This document shows, in pieces, positions 61,564-64,000 of a stretch of DNA of 64,000 nt. The notes under the pieces were generated by a model. That model was not told where the DNA came from. It made no database searches and worked only from the letters and a program-made list of their open reading frames with translations. Within the stretch, counting starts at the first letter, position 1; each line of letters starts with the position of its first letter. The stretch covers positions 41,880-105,879 of the forward strand of contig CAIMWI010000085.1 of assembly GCA_903845215.1 (NCBI GenBank), written 5' to 3'. Source of the stretch: an uncultured Rhodobacterales bacterium. GTDB lineage: Bacteria > Pseudomonadota > Alphaproteobacteria > Rhodobacterales > Rhodobacteraceae. The translations under genes were made by a program, and so were the position numbers.

Positions 61564-62664
61564 TTATTCGACCTTTAGACCCACGACGCTATCCCATTTT
61601 TCGGTCACAATGGCTTTGTGCGCCGATTGTTGCTCCAATGTTGGGAAAACAGCTTTTGCATAAGCTTCTGCGGGAGGCAATTTGGCCAACATTTCAGCCG
61701 GAATTTTGCCAGCGGCGGACATTGCGGCAAAACGGATCGGGTGGCAGTAGCCCGACAGCCAAGCCAATTGGCCTTCGTCGCTGTAAAGATATTCCATCCA
61801 CAATTTGGCAGCATTTGGGTGCGGTGCATAGGCGCTGATCGCCTGCACATATACGCCCGCGATCACGCCCGAAGCAGGCACGATCACGTCAACAGGGGGA
61901 TTGCCTGCCAAACCGTCACGCCATGCCAACAAGTTATAGTCCCAAGCCGCAACCATCGGCGTGGTGCCCTGAGCGATTGTTGCAGTTTTGCCAGCGACTG
62001 GCACGAAATTGCCAGCTGCGTTCAGGTCAGCAACCATCTTCAGACCAGCTTCGGCACTTGCAGCACCGGCTTCAGCACCACTTGCCATGCCCATGGACAT
62101 GATGCTCATCATTGATTGGTTGCCTGAGCGAGGGTCGCCCGACAATGCAAAGGAATTGGCATATTCAGGCTTCAACAGATCAGACCAGTCGGTGGGGTTG
62201 TTCTTGACCAAGTCCTTATTGATCGCAATCGCCATAACGCCGTAATAGTCGCCATACCAAAAACCGTCGGCGTCCTTGGCATCGGCAGGAATTTCGTCCC
62301 ACGTCGCGACTTTGTACGGTTGGATCAGTCCTTCGTCTTTGGCCTGTGGGCCAAATGCCAAACCTACGTCAATAACGTCGGGTGCTTGCGGACCTTTATT
62401 GTCCTTGTTGGCGCGGATGGCTTCCAATTCGTCGGCCGAACCGCCATCAGGGTTCAATTCGTTGATTGCGATGCCCGGGTATTTTGCTTTGAACCCGTCA
62501 ATGACCGCTCCGTAAGCACACCAGTCATGCGGCAAAGCGATCGTGGTCAGCGCACCTTCCGCGGTTGCAGCAGCCACAAGTTCATCCATCGTCTGGGCTT
62601 GCGCGATTGGGGCAGCGAACATAGCACAAAAGCTGACCGAAGTCAGCAAAACAGATTTCATCAT
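61564..62664 (-). CDS. ABC transporter substrate-binding protein (Fe3+/polyamine class)
   Basis: A 366-residue periplasmic protein with a Sec signal (MMKSVLLTSVSFCAMFAAPIAQAQ). The mature part is a bacterial solute-binding fold with LPHDWCAYGAVIDGFKAKYPG and the long LYSDEGQLAWLSGYCHPIRF segment. Cargo may be iron, a polyamine or a phosphonate; no ligand motif decides this. Adjacent ATGs at 62664 and 62661 follow GGAGAT. It is the first gene of the operon, and 62665-62720 should hold the promoter. Confidence 0.8.
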   Translation of the reverse strand: MMKSVLLTSVSFCAMFAAPIAQAQTMDELVAAATAEGALTTIALPHDWCAYGAVIDGFKAKYPGIAINELNPDGGSADELEAIRANKDNKGPQAPDVIDVGLAFGPQAKDEGLIQPYKVATWDEIPADAKDADGFWYGDYYGVMAIAINKDLVKNNPTDWSDLLKPEYANSFALSGDPRSGNQSMMSIMSMGMASGAEAGAASAEAGLKMVADLNAAGNFVPVAGKTATIAQGTTPMVAAWDYNLLAWRDGLAGNPPVDVIVPASGVIAGVYVQAISAYAPHPNAAKLWMEYLYSDEGQLAWLSGYCHPIRFAAMSAAGKIPAEMLAKLPPAEAYAKAVFPTLEQQSAHKAIVTEKWDSVVGLKVE

Positions 62665-63022
62665 CACAGGAATCTCCAATTCGGTCCAGGGCTTTAACAG
62701 TCCTCAACCTCTCTTTAAGACTTCGGCATGACATTCGTATGACGGTAGGTCTCGCCGCCAGTCGTGCTCGTCACTTGAAAGCATCGCGCGGGTGGTTCTG
62801 CCCCCCAAAGGTTACGCCGTTTTGGGGGCGCGATGGAAACGATCCCCCTTCTATCTTTCCCGAAACGAACTGGCTGTTGCCGAAGAACGTCAGTCGGAAT
62901 GGTGCTTGTTTCGCCTTTGGAATTTTCCACGTGAGCCTAAAGCGTTTGAACTGCGCCCACCACTTGGCGGCCATGTTGCGCTCATGCCAGTTTCCTATCA
63001 GGCGAGTTTTCATTAAACATTA
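62665..63022. other. 358-bp region between the binding-protein gene and the recombinase accessory gene
   Basis: It holds the promoter of the ABC operon on the minus strand. An 80-codon minus-strand frame at 62771-63013 begins 10 bp after the accessory gene ends, but I do not recognise it and no ribosome site is clear. Other short frames overlap it on the plus strand. Probably non-coding. Confidence 0.4.
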
Positions 63023-63403
63023 TCAAAGGGCAAGTTCCACCTGCTCCCCCCAACTTTCCCCTGCCAAGAAGCAGAGATTATACAGGCTCACCGCGGAGGG
63101 TTCGCGCCCGCAGGTCAGGCGTTTGAGCACCTCCGGCGCCAAGTATGCCAACCGCAACAGGCGGCTGACATACCGTTCGGCCACATCTATGCCTTCAGCG
63201 AGTTCCTGGATCGTGGCAAATTCACCCGCTTCCATACGCCGCCTCCAACTCCACGCTCGGCCGATAGCGCGCAGGATGTGCGGGTCCTGTATTCTGTCAA
63301 CACTTGGACAGTAATCTGCCGGAGGCATGATCTTCGGCCGCCCGTTTCTCTTGCGCAGCGTGATGGGGATCATGATGCGGATTGTGTCGTCTGGGTTGGT
63401 CAT
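63023..63403 (-). CDS. Small protein encoded with a serine recombinase
   Basis: A 126-residue protein with a helix-turn-helix-like segment, EFATIQELAEGIDVAERYVSRLLRLAYLAPEVL, and a basic N-terminal RKRNGRPKI. Such genes often follow large serine recombinase genes in alphaproteobacterial elements. Its role is unknown, and it may bind DNA as a directionality or accessory factor. Its ATG overlaps the recombinase TAA (TAATG). Confidence 0.65.
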   Translation of the reverse strand: MTNPDDTIRIMIPITLRKRNGRPKIMPPADYCPSVDRIQDPHILRAIGRAWSWRRRMEAGEFATIQELAEGIDVAERYVSRLLRLAYLAPEVLKRLTCGREPSAVSLYNLCFLAGESWGEQVELAL

Positions 63404-64000
63404 TATCGGGCTGCCTCTAATTGGCGCGGTGCGATCATTTCGCGGATGACGCCGGCGATGCCTTCGCGCCTGATATCAACTGCCAGCCCTGTGGCGGAAA
63501 CGGTCACGCGCCGGACCAAAAGCTGGATGATCCGTGCTTGTTCGGCGGGAAACAACTGGGACCACAAGCCGTTGAAATCACGCAGTGCAGCGATGGCATC
63601 TGCCTCGGATGCGGGGCTTTCGTCGCGCTTTAGGGCGGCCAACACCTGTGCCACGATTTCAGCCGTTTGCAGAATGCGGCGAATTTCGCCCACGACGGCT
63701 TCCTCGACCATGCCGGCCGCAAGCCGCATCGGGAAGGTTTCCAATCCTGTGTCGCGATTTTTGATCAGGTCCATGGAGGCGTAGTAGCGGTAAAGTCTTG
63801 GCCCCTTTTTGGTGCTGGTTGGGGTCAGTGCCACGCCGTTCCCGCTGAAAATCAGCCCCTTAAGAAGCGCAGGGGTTTGGGCACGGCTGTTGTTTGCGCG
63901 TTTGCGCGGGCTTTCCTGCATGATGGCATGGACACGATCCCAGAGGTCCGCGTCTATGATGGCCTCGTGCTCGCCGTTGTAGGCTGTGCCCTTGTGCAGA
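63403..64000 (-). CDS. C-terminal part of a large serine recombinase (runs off the right edge)
   Basis: The frame is open from the right edge to TAA 63405-63403. It reads through LHKGTAYNGEHEAIIDADLW and then LKGLIFSGNGVALTPTSTKKGPRLYRYY, the recombinase domain and zinc-ribbon-like region of phage and ICE integrases. A helical tail of about 100 residues follows. The catalytic resolvase domain lies outside the window. It probably mobilises, or once mobilised, the element that begins near tRNA-Ser. Confidence 0.88.
   Translation of the reverse strand, partial: LHKGTAYNGEHEAIIDADLWDRVHAIMQESPRKRANNSRAQTPALLKGLIFSGNGVALTPTSTKKGPRLYRYYASMDLIKNRDTGLETFPMRLAAGMVEEAVVGEIRRILQTAEIVAQVLAALKRDESPASEADAIAALRDFNGLWSQLFPAEQARIIQLLVRRVTVSATGLAVDIRREGIAGVIREMIAPRQLEAAR

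Noticed and set aside
62739..63314. 191-codon plus-strand frame overlapping the recombinase accessory gene
   Set aside because: It lies antisense to a gene with recognisable sequence and overlap coupling to the recombinase; no family is visible.

Overview
The window looks like chromosomal DNA of a GC-rich alphaproteobacterium, most likely family Rhodobacteraceae. I infer this from the protein styles (FabI, PdxH, YcjX/YcjF, bL25, a MocR-type TauR with Tpa and Xsc), from dense operons with ATGA start/stop overlaps, and from recurrent intergenic motifs. No 16S rRNA is present, so the family call is an inference.

Layout. 0-7.3 kb is housekeeping: a DUF4177 protein, a HisC-like aminotransferase, DUF2127, gpt, fabI, pdxH, a DUF192 protein, tRNA-Pro(TGG), selO and an XRE-cupin regulator. 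7.3-11.7 kb holds an AraC regulator divergent from a GH4 alpha-galactosidase, then a TetR and a fumarylacetoacetate-hydrolase-family gene. 12.1-16.5 kb is a Pot-type ABC importer operon with a Tat-exported binding protein and a good sigma70-like promoter. 16.6-24.6 kb is a minus-strand array: De Ley-Doudoroff-type galactose genes (dgoK, dgoA, SMP-30 lactonase, GH42 beta-galactosidase, a 6-phospho-3-hexuloisomerase-like SIS protein) followed by a polar amino acid ABC importer.

24.7-46.4 kb is the most coherent metabolic block. It encodes taurine degradation (tpa, tauR, xsc), an aminophosphonate-type pair (FAD oxidoreductase plus phnX) inside the xsc operon, a TauE/TSUP exporter, a short acetate kinase, the sulfite dehydrogenase soeABC, a copper-type P1B ATPase, an MHS transporter with an unusual Ala-rich insert, acetyl-CoA synthetase and SulP. 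Together these could turn C2 sulfonates into acetyl-CoA and sulfate, with a C2-phosphonate side branch. Two paired TauR-type operators, with identical 23-nt spacing, lie before tpa and before xsc.

46.5-55.9 kb returns to core genes: truA, ycjX-ycjF, pth, rplY, and an overlapping cysK-mscS-alaX operon. 55.9-57.6 kb is a DNA methyltransferase fused to an Mrr-like nuclease domain, interrupted by one in-frame TGA inside an AT-rich, probably exchanged target-recognition segment. From tRNA-Ser(GGA) at 57.8 kb to the right edge the DNA is in places much more AT-rich and carries a frameshifted remnant, an Fe3+/polyamine-class ABC importer and the C-terminal part of a large serine recombinase with its small partner gene. 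This is probably the left part of an acquired island that continues beyond the window.
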